NCBI GenBank assembly: GCA_016284175.1
Contig: JAEEOJ010000093.1
Coordinates: forward strand, 1-47,346
From: Lachnospiraceae bacterium
Lineage (GTDB): Bacteria > Bacillota > Clostridia > Lachnospirales > Lachnospiraceae
Direction: 5' to 3'
Length of the DNA: 47,346 nt
Positions within the stretch are counted from its first letter, which is position 1. Every line of letters starts with the position of its first letter. The position numbers and the translations under genes were made by a program. The notes beneath the pieces are model-generated. The model had not been told where the DNA came from and made no database searches. It was given only the letters and a program-made list of their open reading frames with translations. Positions 1 through 8,225 of the stretch are shown piece by piece.

Positions 1-634
1 TTATGTTTCTTCAAGTATGGCGCATGCATGGAGTGAAGTTTATTTTGACGGCGCAGGCTGGGTATCGTTTGACGCAACACCGGGCTACGGTGGCGGTACA
101 TACTGGGCAAGCGCTGCAAAGCCTTCAGAACTTCCGCCCATAGGAACCTACGAAAGAAAAGAAACTCCGACAGAGGAATCGACACTTCCCGAATTGGATG
201 AAGAGGAGCCTGAAGACGAGGGAATAATTATTGAATGGTACATGGTTGCAATTCCTGTTACAGTCGGCATTGCGGTTATAGCGTTGTTCTTCCTTGTTTT
301 CAAAATTACTGCTGCAATCCGCCTAAACAAAATGGATTACGACAGAAAATTCGTCGTGCTCTGCAAACAGATTTTAAATATATTTAAGTTGCTTGGAAAA
401 CCGATGAATGAGGCCGAGACAATTTACGAATACAAGGTAAGGCTTTCGGCTGATTATGAGGATGAATTATTAACCTTTACGGACGATCTTGAGAACTACC
501 TTTACAATCCGAACGGAAATGAAAAGGGTTATAAAGAAGCCTGCGAAAAGGCGTTTAAGATCAGGGATACGCTGTTAGAAGATTTGAAGAAGAGAAGTCT
601 TGTGAGATTTATAAGATATCATCTTGTAAATTAA
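1..634 (+). CDS. Transglutaminase-like/DUF4129 membrane protein, C-terminal part
   Basis: The reading frame is open from the first bases of the window, so the true start lies upstream and only about 210 C-terminal residues are present. The visible part begins with the end of a transglutaminase-like core: the catalytic His in HAWSEVYF and the catalytic Asp in SFDATPG are both seen. A Pro/Glu-rich acidic linker follows, then one membrane helix (WYMVAIPVTVGIAVIALFF), then a charged C-terminal domain of the DUF4129 type. In Firmicutes this arrangement belongs to large multi-pass proteins with an external papain-like domain, often beside a DUF58 gene and a MoxR ATPase, which would lie outside this window. 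The substrate is unknown. A bidirectional terminator follows the stop codon. Confidence 0.8.
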   Translation, partial: YVSSSMAHAWSEVYFDGAGWVSFDATPGYGGGTYWASAAKPSELPPIGTYERKETPTEESTLPELDEEEPEDEGIIIEWYMVAIPVTVGIAVIALFFLVFKITAAIRLNKMDYDRKFVVLCKQILNIFKLLGKPMNEAETIYEYKVRLSADYEDELLTFTDDLENYLYNPNGNEKGYKEACEKAFKIRDTLLEDLKKRSLVRFIRYHLVN

Positions 635-668
635 AAAACCGGAGGGATAATCCTCCGGTTTTGCTTCT
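635..668. terminator. Bidirectional intrinsic terminator
   Basis: An 11-bp perfect stem (AAAACCGGAGG at 635-645, CCTCCGGTTTT at 652-662) with a 6-base loop is flanked by A-rich sequence on the left and T-rich sequence on the right. It lies between two converging genes and can serve both the DUF4129 gene (plus) and the cyclophilin gene (minus). Confidence 0.85.
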
Positions 669-679
669 TTTATGATCAA

Positions 680-1204
680 TTACATTTTCTCGGGTTCGGG
701 ATAATCAACACCGAATGTTTCAACTGTTACAGTCTGCATTACCTGAGGCTTTAAAGGTCTGTCGTTGAAAGGATTTGTAGCGGTGTCCGCGATTTTGTTT
801 ACAACTTCCATTCCTTCGATTACTTTGCCGAATGCAGCGTACTGTCCGTCAAGGTGAGGAGAAGTCTTGTGCATAATGAAGAACTGACTTCCGCCTGAGT
901 TGGGATCGTATGCTCTGGCCATTGAAAGAACGCCTTCTGTATGCTTTAAGTTGTTCTCGAATCCGTTGATTGCGAATTCGCCCTTAATGCAGTATCCGGG
1001 GCCGCCCATTCCGTTGCCGTCGGGACATCCGCCCTGAATCATGAAGCCGTTGATTACACGGTGGAAGATGAGGCCGTTGTAAAATCCTTTGTTAATAAGT
1101 GAAATAAAGTTGTTAACGGACTGCGGTGCGATTTCGGGATAAAGCTCGGCTTTAATCACGTCACCGTTTTCCATTGTTATCGTTACTATAGGTTTTTCTG
1201 CCAT
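680..1204 (-). CDS. Peptidyl-prolyl cis-trans isomerase, cyclophilin type
   Basis: This 174-residue protein is a single-domain cyclophilin that would catalyse cis-trans isomerisation of X-Pro bonds in the cytoplasm; no signal peptide is seen. The family signatures are complete: [13 protein letters not shown] carries the catalytic Arg, GGSQFFIM the substrate pocket, and [12 protein letters not shown] the conserved His/Phe region. The length is usual for short bacterial cyclophilins. The gene follows the MecA-type gene by 18 bases on the same strand, so the two are probably co-transcribed, with termination at the shared hairpin at 635-662. The ATG is preceded by AAAGGACTTTATTTAAT, an acceptable ribosome binding site. 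Confidence 0.95.
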   Translation of the reverse strand: MAEKPIVTITMENGDVIKAELYPEIAPQSVNNFISLINKGFYNGLIFHRVINGFMIQGGCPDGNGMGGPGYCIKGEFAINGFENNLKHTEGVLSMARAYDPNSGGSQFFIMHKTSPHLDGQYAAFGKVIEGMEVVNKIADTATNPFNDRPLKPQVMQTVTVETFGVDYPEPEKM

Positions 1205-1222
1205 ATTAAATAAAGTCCTTTC

Positions 1223-1936
1223 TTATCCGAGTCTCTGTACTGCGTCTTTCTCTGCCAGAACTTTCGCATGCTCTGCAAGATAGCTGTCGAAGAACTTGTC
1301 GCCCGATACGTTGTTGCCGTACTCGAGAAGACTGATACAGTTCTGTCTGAAGTTTCCGTCGGGCTCGCCGTCGGTGAACATCTTAAGGAAGTAGATCTTC
1401 TTCGATTCGTCAAAGTAGAGCGATGAGAAGTGGTCGTATGTTGCGCTGATTGCCTTGCAGGCATCTATTACATCACCGACCTTGTCAAATGCAAATACGA
1501 TAGTACTGTCTTTTGAAAAATCAGTGCGGTTATCTTCCTCACCGTTAACGATTCCTTCCTCTGTAGGGAAGAGAGCGTTAATCAGGTTTTTGAAGCTTTC
1601 AGATAAATCTGAATTTTCTTCTTTTCCGGGATTTTTCATCTTCTCGTAAACTGCGGGAGAGAAATGCGAATAAGAAGGATTCAGTTCTTCGGGCTCTTCA
1701 ACCTTGGTGATAAAAAGTACAGCGGAGGTACGAAGCGGAATAACGTCTATTTTAAGCGGAACGTTATTTGCATCGAAACCGAAGTTCTTGTAAGCATAAC
1801 GAATAACCTCCGCGAAGAGATTGCGAATCTCTGCAGAATTGTAAGACATCTCGCGAAGATTGAGATGTCTCTCCGCCAGATCTTTCTCGGTAAGTATGCA
1901 CTTTATTTGATTGTCATTAATTTTATCAATTCTCAT
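1223..1936 (-). CDS. mecA: MecA-family adaptor protein
   Basis: The N-terminus (MRIDKINDNQIKCILTEKDL) matches the MecA/YpbH family, in which this domain binds substrates; a Glu/Asp/Ser-rich linker around residues 110-145 leads to a C-terminal domain (STIVFAFDKVGDVIDACK, then SLYFDESKKIYFLKM) of the kind that docks on ClpC. Family members deliver proteins such as ComK to ClpCP for degradation; the substrates here are unknown. I chose the ATG at 1936 because TGAGG lies six to eight bases before it and the family begins with MxIxxIN. An in-frame ATG at 1948 would add MRSV and has a poor binding site. The length of 237 residues fits the family. The cyclophilin gene follows 18 bases downstream. 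Confidence 0.85.
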   Translation of the reverse strand: MRIDKINDNQIKCILTEKDLAERHLNLREMSYNSAEIRNLFAEVIRYAYKNFGFDANNVPLKIDVIPLRTSAVLFITKVEEPEELNPSYSHFSPAVYEKMKNPGKEENSDLSESFKNLINALFPTEEGIVNGEEDNRTDFSKDSTIVFAFDKVGDVIDACKAISATYDHFSSLYFDESKKIYFLKMFTDGEPDGNFRQNCISLLEYGNNVSGDKFFDSYLAEHAKVLAEKDAVQRLG

Positions 1937-1981
1937 AACTGACCTCATCCGTGCATTTTTTCTGCATCTTTTCTTATATGT

Positions 1982-2010
1982 ATTTTAACATATATCGGCA
2001 AAAAACGCAA
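1982..2010 (-). promoter_or_regulatory. Possible sigma-A promoter for mecA-cyclophilin
   Basis: On the minus strand TTGCGT (2010-2005) is followed after 17 bases by TAAAAT (1987-1982), about 45 bases before the mecA start. The -10 is good and the -35 is weak. Confidence 0.45.
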
Positions 2011-2062
2011 AATAAATAATATGTCCAAATTGTATATAATTACCAAAGGATTATAAAAATAC

Positions 2063-2091
2063 TTGTCAAAATATATAAAAAGTTATATAAT
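2063..2091 (+). promoter_or_regulatory. Strong sigma-A promoter facing a gene-free stretch
   Basis: TTGTCA (2063-2068), a 17-base spacer and a perfect TATAAT (2086-2091) predict transcription from about 2098. No normal-length gene starts within 300 bases, so the promoter either makes a small RNA or gives the GH18 gene a leader of about 345 bases. Confidence 0.75.
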
Positions 2092-2097
2092 CATCTC

Positions 2098-2385
2098 AAG
2101 GTGAAAGGGAAAAATGTACGGAAAGGAGGGTGGTTACTCTTTTTTGGCTCCGTGCTTCTTTCACGGAGTGTCTTCATTAAAACGATGTGTTACTCACGCA
2201 TTCGTTTCCCCATATTAAGTTATACACACATAAATACAAGCACTGTACTCCCCGCGCCCGAAATAAAATGTGGCATTGTCTTTTCAGATTATTTCATCAC
2301 GTTCTTTTTGGTCGGAAATCTGTCTAATCGATTTATCCCTCGAGCCGAATGATTTCGCTTTAAACGAATGCCAAATGAGAAAAGA
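2098..2385 (+). ncRNA. Candidate structured RNA or long leader, family not recognised
   Basis: The stretch 1949-2443 has no convincing gene. From the predicted +1 near 2098 the sequence can fold locally: CTCCGTG (2148-2154) pairs with CACGGAG (2162-2168). A 10-bp long-range helix joins GCATTCGTTT (2198-2207) to AAACGAATGC (2362-2371), extended beyond an internal loop by CTCA (2193-2196) with TGAG (2376-2379). Small inner stems are CAGATT (2285-2290) with AATCTG (2317-2322) and CGAA/TTCG (2346-2357). I compared it by eye with 6S RNA, tmRNA, RNase P RNA, SRP RNA and common riboswitches and found no match. A 34-codon reading frame from ATG 2114 with an upstream purine-rich site is an alternative content, as is a 5' leader of the GH18 gene. 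The 3' end is a guess. Confidence 0.5.
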
Positions 2386-2387
2386 TA

Positions 2388-2416
2388 ATGACTACATTTT
2401 ATTTTTTTGATATAAT
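2388..2416 (+). promoter_or_regulatory. Sigma-A promoter of the GH18 operon
   Basis: ATGACT (2388-2393), a 17-base spacer and TATAAT (2411-2416) lie just before the GH18 gene, with transcription expected from about 2423. It overlaps the T-rich end of the candidate RNA. Confidence 0.65.
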
Positions 2417-2443
2417 GAGGGTTGACTTAAAGGAGGACTTGAA

Positions 2444-4294
2444 ATGAGACCTGAACCAGGCAGAAGAAATACCGCAGGAAGAAACGGCGGTCATTCTGCA
2501 AATACCCGAAATTCAAGAAGACCACAGCCGCGAAGAAGGGTGAAGAGACGCCCCAACGAGGTTGCCAAGCGCAGAAGAAAGAGAAAGTTTAACGAGGCAC
2601 TCGGTAAGTTTATTCCCGTCTTTCTCGCAATCGCAGCTATTGTAGCAATTGTTGCCATCTTTTACGGCAGCAAAATTGTCGAAAGATACACATATTCCGG
2701 CAAACACGCCGATTTAAAAGAATATTACGGAGTTTATTATGATTATCAGGTTGCAATGGTAATCAACAACGCAAAAGTCGAAGATAAGGGCGTTTATTAC
2801 AAAAACTCCTACTATATTTCACACGAAGACGTCAAAAAGTATTTCACGAATCATTTTTATATTAACCTGGACGAGCAGCTCTGCCTTTATACCACTCAGG
2901 ACGAGATCATAAAAGCAGATATCAATCAGACAGGAGACTATTGTTATTACAAGGGTGATGAAAAGAGAGATCTGGACTGTGCTCCCGTTATTACAAATGA
3001 CGGAAAGACCTATTTCTCATTTAATTACCTTAGTCTTTTTGCGGATTTTAACATCAACAAATACGATGATCCGAAGCGTATGGTCATCTACACCGAAGAT
3101 ACGCACCTTGATAAAGCGACCATCAACAAGGATACCCAGATCAGATACCGCGGCGGTGTTAAGAGCGATATCTTAAAAGATGTAAAAGAAGGCGATTCTG
3201 TTTACGTACTCGAGGAAATGGAAGACTGGGCCAAGGTTATGACCAAGGACGGTATTATCGGATATGTTGAAATCAAGAGATACGACAAATCCGGCTCCGA
3301 CAATATAGTCATCGAAAAATGTGAGATTCCTCTTGAATACAAATCGATTACGAGTGATTCCAAAATCAACATGGCGTTCCATCAGCTCTTTGACATTAAT
3401 GCCAGTGATTTTACGGATGTTCCTCTCGATGCGGGAATCAATGTTGTTGCACCCACTGTTTTCAGAATTACGGATAACGAAGGCACAATCAAATCCACAG
3501 TAAACGCAAACTATGTAGCCAATGCCCACAATGCGGGCGTTAAGATATGGGGTGTGTGGACTGACGTTGACAATGAAGTCGATTTATCTGCCATCCTTCA
3601 TAAATACTCATCAAGACAGCAGTTTATCGGCAACATGATTTCGCTTACCAAGGAAGGCGGCTTAGACGGTATCAACCTCGACTTTGAAAAGATTCCTTCC
3701 GATGCAGGCAGCGACTGGGCTGAATTCTTAAGAGAACTTTCAGTTGCAACTCACAAAGAAGGCATTGTTCTTTCGGTAGACAACTATGCACCCACGGCAT
3801 CTACGGTTCATTACAACAGAGGTGTTCAGGGCGATGTCTGCGATTACATAATTGTAATGGGTTATGACGAGCACTGGGCTTCGGGCGGAGTAGCAGGAAG
3901 TGTTGCTTCTATCGGCTTCGTTGAAAACGGTATCGTCAATACAATAGACAGCGGTGTTCCGGCAGAAAAGATTATCAATGCGGTTCCTTTCTACACACGT
4001 GTATGGAAGACCAAGGACGGCACGGTTACAGCTGATACAATGGGCATGTTCTCAACTGCAGCATGGTGCGAGGAGTATGGCGTGGAACTTAACTGGAGTG
4101 ACGAGGCCTGCCAGAAATACGGCGAAAAGGAAATGAACGGAATCCTTTACCAGGTATGGCTTGAGGATGCTCAGTCCATCGAAGCAAAACTATCCGTTAT
4201 GGATGCGCATAACTGCGCCGGCGTTGCGGAGTGGAAGCTCGGATTTGATACAAGAGAAGCATGGGATGTAATTCAGGAGTATCTGTCCAGATAG
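2444..4294 (+). CDS. Membrane-anchored glycosyl hydrolase family 18 protein with SH3-like domain
   Basis: This 616-residue protein begins with an unusually Arg/Lys-rich cytoplasmic tail (residues 1-50), followed by one membrane helix (about 56-74), so the rest faces outside. Next comes a stalk resembling the copper-amine-oxidase-like N-terminal repeats (about 90-215), then an SH3-like segment around residues 225-290 (GDSVYVLEEMEDWAKVM), and a GH18 barrel from about 310 to the end. The GH18 motif DGINLDFE is intact, with D408, D413 and the catalytic acid E415. Such proteins (YaaH/SleL-like) cleave GlcNAc-containing glycans, mostly peptidoglycan, but the substrate cannot be read from sequence. 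AAAGGAGGACTTGAA gives a strong ribosome binding site. It is the first gene of a run reaching 8174, and ywlC starts two bases after its stop codon. Confidence 0.87.
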   Translation: MRPEPGRRNTAGRNGGHSANTRNSRRPQPRRRVKRRPNEVAKRRRKRKFNEALGKFIPVFLAIAAIVAIVAIFYGSKIVERYTYSGKHADLKEYYGVYYDYQVAMVINNAKVEDKGVYYKNSYYISHEDVKKYFTNHFYINLDEQLCLYTTQDEIIKADINQTGDYCYYKGDEKRDLDCAPVITNDGKTYFSFNYLSLFADFNINKYDDPKRMVIYTEDTHLDKATINKDTQIRYRGGVKSDILKDVKEGDSVYVLEEMEDWAKVMTKDGIIGYVEIKRYDKSGSDNIVIEKCEIPLEYKSITSDSKINMAFHQLFDINASDFTDVPLDAGINVVAPTVFRITDNEGTIKSTVNANYVANAHNAGVKIWGVWTDVDNEVDLSAILHKYSSRQQFIGNMISLTKEGGLDGINLDFEKIPSDAGSDWAEFLRELSVATHKEGIVLSVDNYAPTASTVHYNRGVQGDVCDYIIVMGYDEHWASGGVAGSVASIGFVENGIVNTIDSGVPAEKIINAVPFYTRVWKTKDGTVTADTMGMFSTAAWCEEYGVELNWSDEACQKYGEKEMNGILYQVWLEDAQSIEAKLSVMDAHNCAGVAEWKLGFDTREAWDVIQEYLSR

Positions 4295-4296
4295 AA

Positions 4297-5337
4297 ATGC
4301 CAATGATTACCAAAACAGTAAAGATAGATGAAAACAATATAGATGAAACTCTCATAAAAGAAGCAGGCGAAATCATCAAAAGAGGCGGACTGGTTGCGTT
4401 TCCGACAGAGACCGTGTACGGGCTTGGAGGCGATGCCTTAAACCCCGAATCCTCCAAAAAGATTTATGCCGCGAAGGGCAGACCTTCGGACAATCCTCTG
4501 ATAGTTCATATTTACAGAATCGAAGATCTTTATGAGATAGTTGAGGAAGTGTCGGATAATGCAAAGAAAGTAATGGATGCATTCTGGCCCGGACCTCTGA
4601 CAATGATTTTTAAGAAAAAAGACAAAGTGCCTTTTGAGACAACCGGCGGGCTTGATACGGTAGCGGTTCGTTTTCCGATTCACCCGACTGCAATGGCTTT
4701 TATAGAAGCCTCGGGCGGATTTGTAGCCGCACCGAGTGCAAATATCTCGGGCAGACCTTCACCCACACTTGCGAAGTATGTCTGTGAGGATTTGGACGGC
4801 AGAGTCGATATGATAATCGACGGCGGAAACATTCCCATCGGACTTGAATCCACCATCGTTGACATGACGGGAGAAAAACCCATGATTCTTCGTCCCGGAT
4901 TTGTTTCGAAAGAAATGCTTGAAGAGGTGCTTGGCGAAGTATGCGTGGATCCCACGATACTTGATGCAAACTCTACCGAAAGGCCCAAGGCTCCGGGAAT
5001 GCGCTACAGACATTACGCGCCCAAAGCAGACATGGTAATAGTTCGCGGTGACTCTGACAGAGTTGTTGCCAAAATAAAAGAAATGGGGCAAAATAAAGAG
5101 TGCACCGTTTTGTGCGTGAGCGAACATGTAAATGAGTTTGCGGGCATGAAAGTAAAGGATGTCGGAAGCGAGAAAGATTATAACGAAATCGCAGCGAGCC
5201 TTTACAGAGTTTTACGAGAGTGCGATGACGAAAATACCGCGCTTATTTTATCAGAGAGTTTTTCTGACAAAGGAATCGGCGCTGCGGTTATGAACAGACT
5301 CATAAAAGCGGCCGGACATAAAATAATCGATGTTTGA
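4297..5337 (+). CDS. ywlC: L-threonylcarbamoyladenylate synthase (Sua5/YwlC type)
   Basis: This enzyme makes threonylcarbamoyl-AMP from threonine, bicarbonate and ATP, the first step of t6A37 in tRNAs that read ANN codons. The N-terminal YrdC domain shows KRGGLVAFPTETVYGLGGDA and the nucleotide-site segment APSANISGRPSPT; the linker APGMRYRHYAPKA leads into the Sua5 C-terminal domain. From ATG 4297 the protein has 346 residues, the same as I recall for Bacillus YwlC. An ATG at 4303 is equally possible. CAGGAG at 4274-4279 is rather far upstream, so translation may be coupled to the GH18 gene, whose stop codon is at 4292-4294. MtaB, which acts on the t6A product, is also in this window at 39686. 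Confidence 0.93.
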   Translation: MPMITKTVKIDENNIDETLIKEAGEIIKRGGLVAFPTETVYGLGGDALNPESSKKIYAAKGRPSDNPLIVHIYRIEDLYEIVEEVSDNAKKVMDAFWPGPLTMIFKKKDKVPFETTGGLDTVAVRFPIHPTAMAFIEASGGFVAAPSANISGRPSPTLAKYVCEDLDGRVDMIIDGGNIPIGLESTIVDMTGEKPMILRPGFVSKEMLEEVLGEVCVDPTILDANSTERPKAPGMRYRHYAPKADMVIVRGDSDRVVAKIKEMGQNKECTVLCVSEHVNEFAGMKVKDVGSEKDYNEIAASLYRVLRECDDENTALILSESFSDKGIGAAVMNRLIKAAGHKIIDV

Positions 5338-5351
5338 TACGGAGGAATGAC

Positions 5352-5792
5352 ATGAAAATTTCAATAGCCAGCGATCACGGCGGATATGTTTTAAAAGAAG
5401 CGGTTAAGAAGCACTTAACCGAAAAAGGATATGAAGTAATTGATTTCGGAACGGACTCTCTTGCATCCTGCGATTATCCCGATTTCGGCAAGCCCGCTGC
5501 AGAAGCTGTAGCAGAAGGAAAGGTAGACAAGGGTATCCTTATCTGCACAACGGGTATCGGAATGAGCATGCTTGCAAACAAGATTAAAGGCATCAGAGCA
5601 GCGCTCTGTGCAGACACTGTTTCCGCAAGACTTACCAGAGAACACAATGATGCAAACATCCTTGTAATGGGTGCGGGAATTGTGGGAGAAATCCTTGCAA
5701 TGTCAATTGTTGACACATTCTTAAATACCGAGTTTTCCAACGAGGAAAAGCACATAAGAAGAATCGCAAAAATTGCAAAAGCAGAAGAATAA
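5352..5792 (+). CDS. rpiB: Ribose-5-phosphate isomerase B
   Basis: RpiB interconverts ribulose 5-phosphate and ribose 5-phosphate in the pentose phosphate pathway, here supplying ribose phosphate next to a uracil salvage gene. The 146-residue protein begins [18 protein letters not shown] as the family does, keeps Asp and His of the SDHGG segment and has the active-site Cys in [14 protein letters not shown]. The usual second residue after that Cys is Gly, here Thr, so a change to the related sugar isomerases LacA/LacB was considered; the overall sequence and the ywlC-rpiB-upp order favour RpiB. GGAGG at 5341-5345 selects ATG 5352; the in-frame codons before it lack a binding site. Confidence 0.9.
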   Translation: MKISIASDHGGYVLKEAVKKHLTEKGYEVIDFGTDSLASCDYPDFGKPAAEAVAEGKVDKGILICTTGIGMSMLANKIKGIRAALCADTVSARLTREHNDANILVMGAGIVGEILAMSIVDTFLNTEFSNEEKHIRRIAKIAKAEE

Positions 5793-5821
5793 TAAAAATA
5801 CAAATATACGGAGGTGGCAAA

Positions 5822-6451
5822 ATGGGAAAAATTGTGATTATGGATCATCCTCTGATTCAGCACAAAATCGGTTACATCAGAAGAAAGGATACGGGTACAA
5901 AGGATTTTCGTCAGACAATCAGCGAAATAGCCATGCTTATCTGCTATGAGGCTACAAGAGATTTAAAACTCGAGGACGTTAAGATTGAAACTCCTATCTG
6001 TGCTACAACGGTTAAAGAACTTAAAGGAAAGAAAATGGCTATAGTTCCGATTCTTCGTGCAGGACTCGGAATGGTAGACGGTATGCTTACACTTATTCCT
6101 GCAGCAAAGGTCGGACACATCGGTCTTTACAGAGACCCTGCAACACACGAACCTGTAGAGTATTACTGCAAGCTTCCCGAAGACTGCTCACAGAGAGATG
6201 TCTTCGTAGTAGACCCCATGCTTGCAACAGGCGGAAGCGCATCTGCAGCAATTACGATGCTTAAGGCAAAAGGCTGCAAGAACATTCACTTTATGTGTAT
6301 CATCGCTGCTCCCGAAGGTATCGAGAGACTCACCAAAGATCATCCCGATATCGACATCTACATCGGTGCTAAGGATGAGAAATTAAACGAAAACGCTTAC
6401 ATCGTTCCCGGACTCGGAGATGCGGGCGATAGAATTTTCGGTACAAAGTAG
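5822..6451 (+). CDS. upp: Uracil phosphoribosyltransferase
   Basis: Upp converts uracil and PRPP to UMP in pyrimidine salvage. The 209-residue length is standard for the family. Recognisable parts are the N-terminal [20 protein letters not shown], the segment [12 protein letters not shown] and the PRPP-binding loop [15 protein letters not shown], with the uracil-binding C-terminal end [16 protein letters not shown]. The ribosome binding site GGAGGTGGC lies six to fourteen bases before the ATG. It stands between rpiB and a dCMP deaminase gene, so the operon links ribose phosphate and pyrimidine nucleotide supply. Confidence 0.98.
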   Translation: MGKIVIMDHPLIQHKIGYIRRKDTGTKDFRQTISEIAMLICYEATRDLKLEDVKIETPICATTVKELKGKKMAIVPILRAGLGMVDGMLTLIPAAKVGHIGLYRDPATHEPVEYYCKLPEDCSQRDVFVVDPMLATGGSASAAITMLKAKGCKNIHFMCIIAAPEGIERLTKDHPDIDIYIGAKDEKLNENAYIVPGLGDAGDRIFGTK

Positions 6452-6473
6452 GCAAAATAATACGGAGACGGAT

Positions 6474-6956
6474 ATGGATAAAAGACAGGATTATATTTCA
6501 TGGGATGAATATTTTACGGGAATCGCCATTCTTTCGGGAATGCGTTCAAAAGACCCCAACACTCAGGTCGGTGCCTGTATAGTTGATAAAAATAACAGAA
6601 TTTTATCAGTAGGCTACAACGGATTTCCCAACGGCTGCAGTGATGATTTGTTCCCCTGGGCAAGAGAAGGCGAAGTACTTAACACAAAGTACGCTTTCGT
6701 TGCACACAGCGAACTTAACGCAATCTTAAACTACAGAGGCGGCAATCTTGAAGGCGCCAAGATTTACGTTTCCTTATTCCCCTGCAACGAATGTGCGAAG
6801 GCTATCATTCAGTGCGGCATTAAGGAAGTAATCTACGATTCCGATAAATATAACAACACACCCACGAATATTGCGGCAAAGAAAATGTTCGAGGCAGCCG
6901 GCGTAAAATGTACCCAGTACACAAAGACCGGCAGAAAGATCGTAATCGAAGTTTAA
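6474..6956 (+). CDS. comEB: dCMP deaminase (ComEB-like)
   Basis: The 160-residue protein belongs to the zinc-dependent deoxycytidylate deaminases, which convert dCMP to dUMP for thymidylate synthesis. The zinc site is intact: HSELNAIL provides His and the catalytic Glu (most relatives have HAE), and PCNECAKAIIQCG provides two Cys ligands. The N-terminal part DPNTQVGACIVD and GYNGFPNGCSD is typical of the dCMP rather than the cytidine enzymes; a separate cytidine deaminase gene is at 41047. GGAGACGG before ATG 6474 decides the start; the reading frame extends upstream into upp without a binding site. Confidence 0.93.
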   Translation: MDKRQDYISWDEYFTGIAILSGMRSKDPNTQVGACIVDKNNRILSVGYNGFPNGCSDDLFPWAREGEVLNTKYAFVAHSELNAILNYRGGNLEGAKIYVSLFPCNECAKAIIQCGIKEVIYDSDKYNNTPTNIAAKKMFEAAGVKCTQYTKTGRKIVIEV

Positions 6957-6968
6957 CTGATTTAATCT

Positions 6969-8174
6969 ATGAAGAAAGCTTTTACAGTTTTCGTTTCTTT
7001 ATTTGCGACGTTCAGTTTGTTCTTCAATATGACTCCGCTTTTTGTGCATGCCACACCAAGCTCGCTCTTACAGCAGATAGATGAGGCAGAAAAGCAGAAG
7101 CAGGCTATTGAAGAGGAAAAGCAGGCTGTCCAGGGCGAAAAGGACGAAAAGAAAAACGAATTAAATCAATTGCAGTATGAACAGGGCACCCTAAAAGCCC
7201 GGTTGGATTCTTTTAATGAGAATCTTGCGGAAGAAAACCGCAAATACGAAGAAATCTGCGATAAGATTTCCGCTAAAAAAGACGAGATAGAAATCAAAAA
7301 GCAGGAACTTGCCGATGCAAAGGCTACAGAAGAAGAGCAGTACGCAACCATGAAAAAGCGTCTGCAGTACATCTATGAACAGCCTGACGACATGTATCTT
7401 GATATGATTTTATCGAGCAAGGATTTTGCAACCTTCTTAAATGTAGCGGATTATATTTACATGATATCCGAATACGACAATAACATGCTCGAGGATTACA
7501 AGCAGACCACTATAGATGTGGCGACAAAGGAAGCCGAACTTGAAGGCGAACTTGCAAATCTTGAAAGTCTTGAAGAGCAGAGTAAGGAAGAACAGAGTCG
7601 TATCACCGAACTTATCAATACCACCAATGTTTTCGTGAGCCAGTATTCGGCACAGATAAGCGATACGAATAACGAACTCGCGGAGATTGAAAAAGAAATA
7701 GCCGCCAAAGAAGCGCTTATTAAAGAACAGGAAGCGGATATCGAGGCTTTAAAGAAACAGTACGAGGAAGAGTTAAGACTCTCGCAGCTGGCTGCACAGT
7801 CCTCAAGGAGAGACATTTCCGAAGTTTCGTTTGCCGATAACGACAGATATCTTTTAGCCAACCTGATTTACTGTGAGGCGGGCGGTGAACCGTACGAAGG
7901 GCAGTTAGCCGTAGGTGCGGTTGTTATGAACAGAGTAATGTCGAGCCGCTATCCCGACACGGTTTACGGAGTCATCTATCAGAAGAGCCAGTTTTCGCCC
8001 GCATCGAGCGGAAGACTCGATCTGGCGTTAGCGCAGAACCTTGCAACCGCATCCTGCTATCAGGCAGCGGACGAGGCAATGTCAGGCTCCACCAATGTCG
8101 GCAACTGCGTATACTTCAGAACTCCGGTACCCGGACTTAACGGTACGCAGATAGGAAACCACATTTTCTACTAA
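6969..8174 (+). CDS. Secreted coiled-coil cell wall hydrolase, SleB-type domain
   Basis: The 401-residue protein has a signal peptide (residues 1-28, likely cut after VHA), a long charged coiled coil (about 35-265) of the kind seen in PcsB-like wall hydrolases, and a C-terminal Hydrolase_2 domain (about 285-401) related to the spore lytic enzyme SleB and CwlJ. The predicted catalytic Glu is in LIYCEAGGEPYEGQ, followed by VGAVVMNRV. These enzymes are lytic transglycosylases or amidase-like hydrolases of peptidoglycan. Coiled coils of this type are often regulated by FtsEX; no ftsEX genes are in this window. It is the last gene of the operon starting at 2444 and is followed by a terminator. Confidence 0.88.
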   Translation: MKKAFTVFVSLFATFSLFFNMTPLFVHATPSSLLQQIDEAEKQKQAIEEEKQAVQGEKDEKKNELNQLQYEQGTLKARLDSFNENLAEENRKYEEICDKISAKKDEIEIKKQELADAKATEEEQYATMKKRLQYIYEQPDDMYLDMILSSKDFATFLNVADYIYMISEYDNNMLEDYKQTTIDVATKEAELEGELANLESLEEQSKEEQSRITELINTTNVFVSQYSAQISDTNNELAEIEKEIAAKEALIKEQEADIEALKKQYEEELRLSQLAAQSSRRDISEVSFADNDRYLLANLIYCEAGGEPYEGQLAVGAVVMNRVMSSRYPDTVYGVIYQKSQFSPASSGRLDLALAQNLATASCYQAADEAMSGSTNVGNCVYFRTPVPGLNGTQIGNHIFY

Positions 8175-8186
8175 AAAGCAAAAAAT

Positions 8187-8216
8187 AAAAGGAAGCTTCG
8201 CAGCTTCCTTTTTTGA
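8187..8216. terminator. Bidirectional intrinsic terminator
   Basis: GGAAGCT (8191-8197) pairs with AGCTTCC (8202-8208) around a TCGC tetraloop, extended by A/T pairs, with T's after and A's before. It separates the convergent SleB-type and DUF402 genes. Confidence 0.88.
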
Positions 8217-8225
8217 TGTTTTTTA

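Noticed and set aside
1186..1464. Reading frame on the minus strand within mecA
   Set aside because: It lies in another frame of mecA, is rich in Ser/Thr/Arg of shadow type and has no binding site.
2101..2352. 83-codon reading frame starting at GTG 2101
   Set aside because: It begins three bases after the predicted +1, has no ribosome binding site and its product resembles no family; the stretch is better explained as RNA structure.
5352..5792. LacA/LacB galactose-6-phosphate isomerase instead of RpiB
   Set aside because: The ICTTGIGMS variant raised the question, but length, N-terminus and the ywlC-rpiB-upp order fit RpiB better.
7496..7861. 121-codon Ser-rich minus-strand frame opposite the SleB-type gene
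   Set aside because: It is the antisense of the coiled coil: Glu and Lys codons read backwards give Ser, Phe and Leu.
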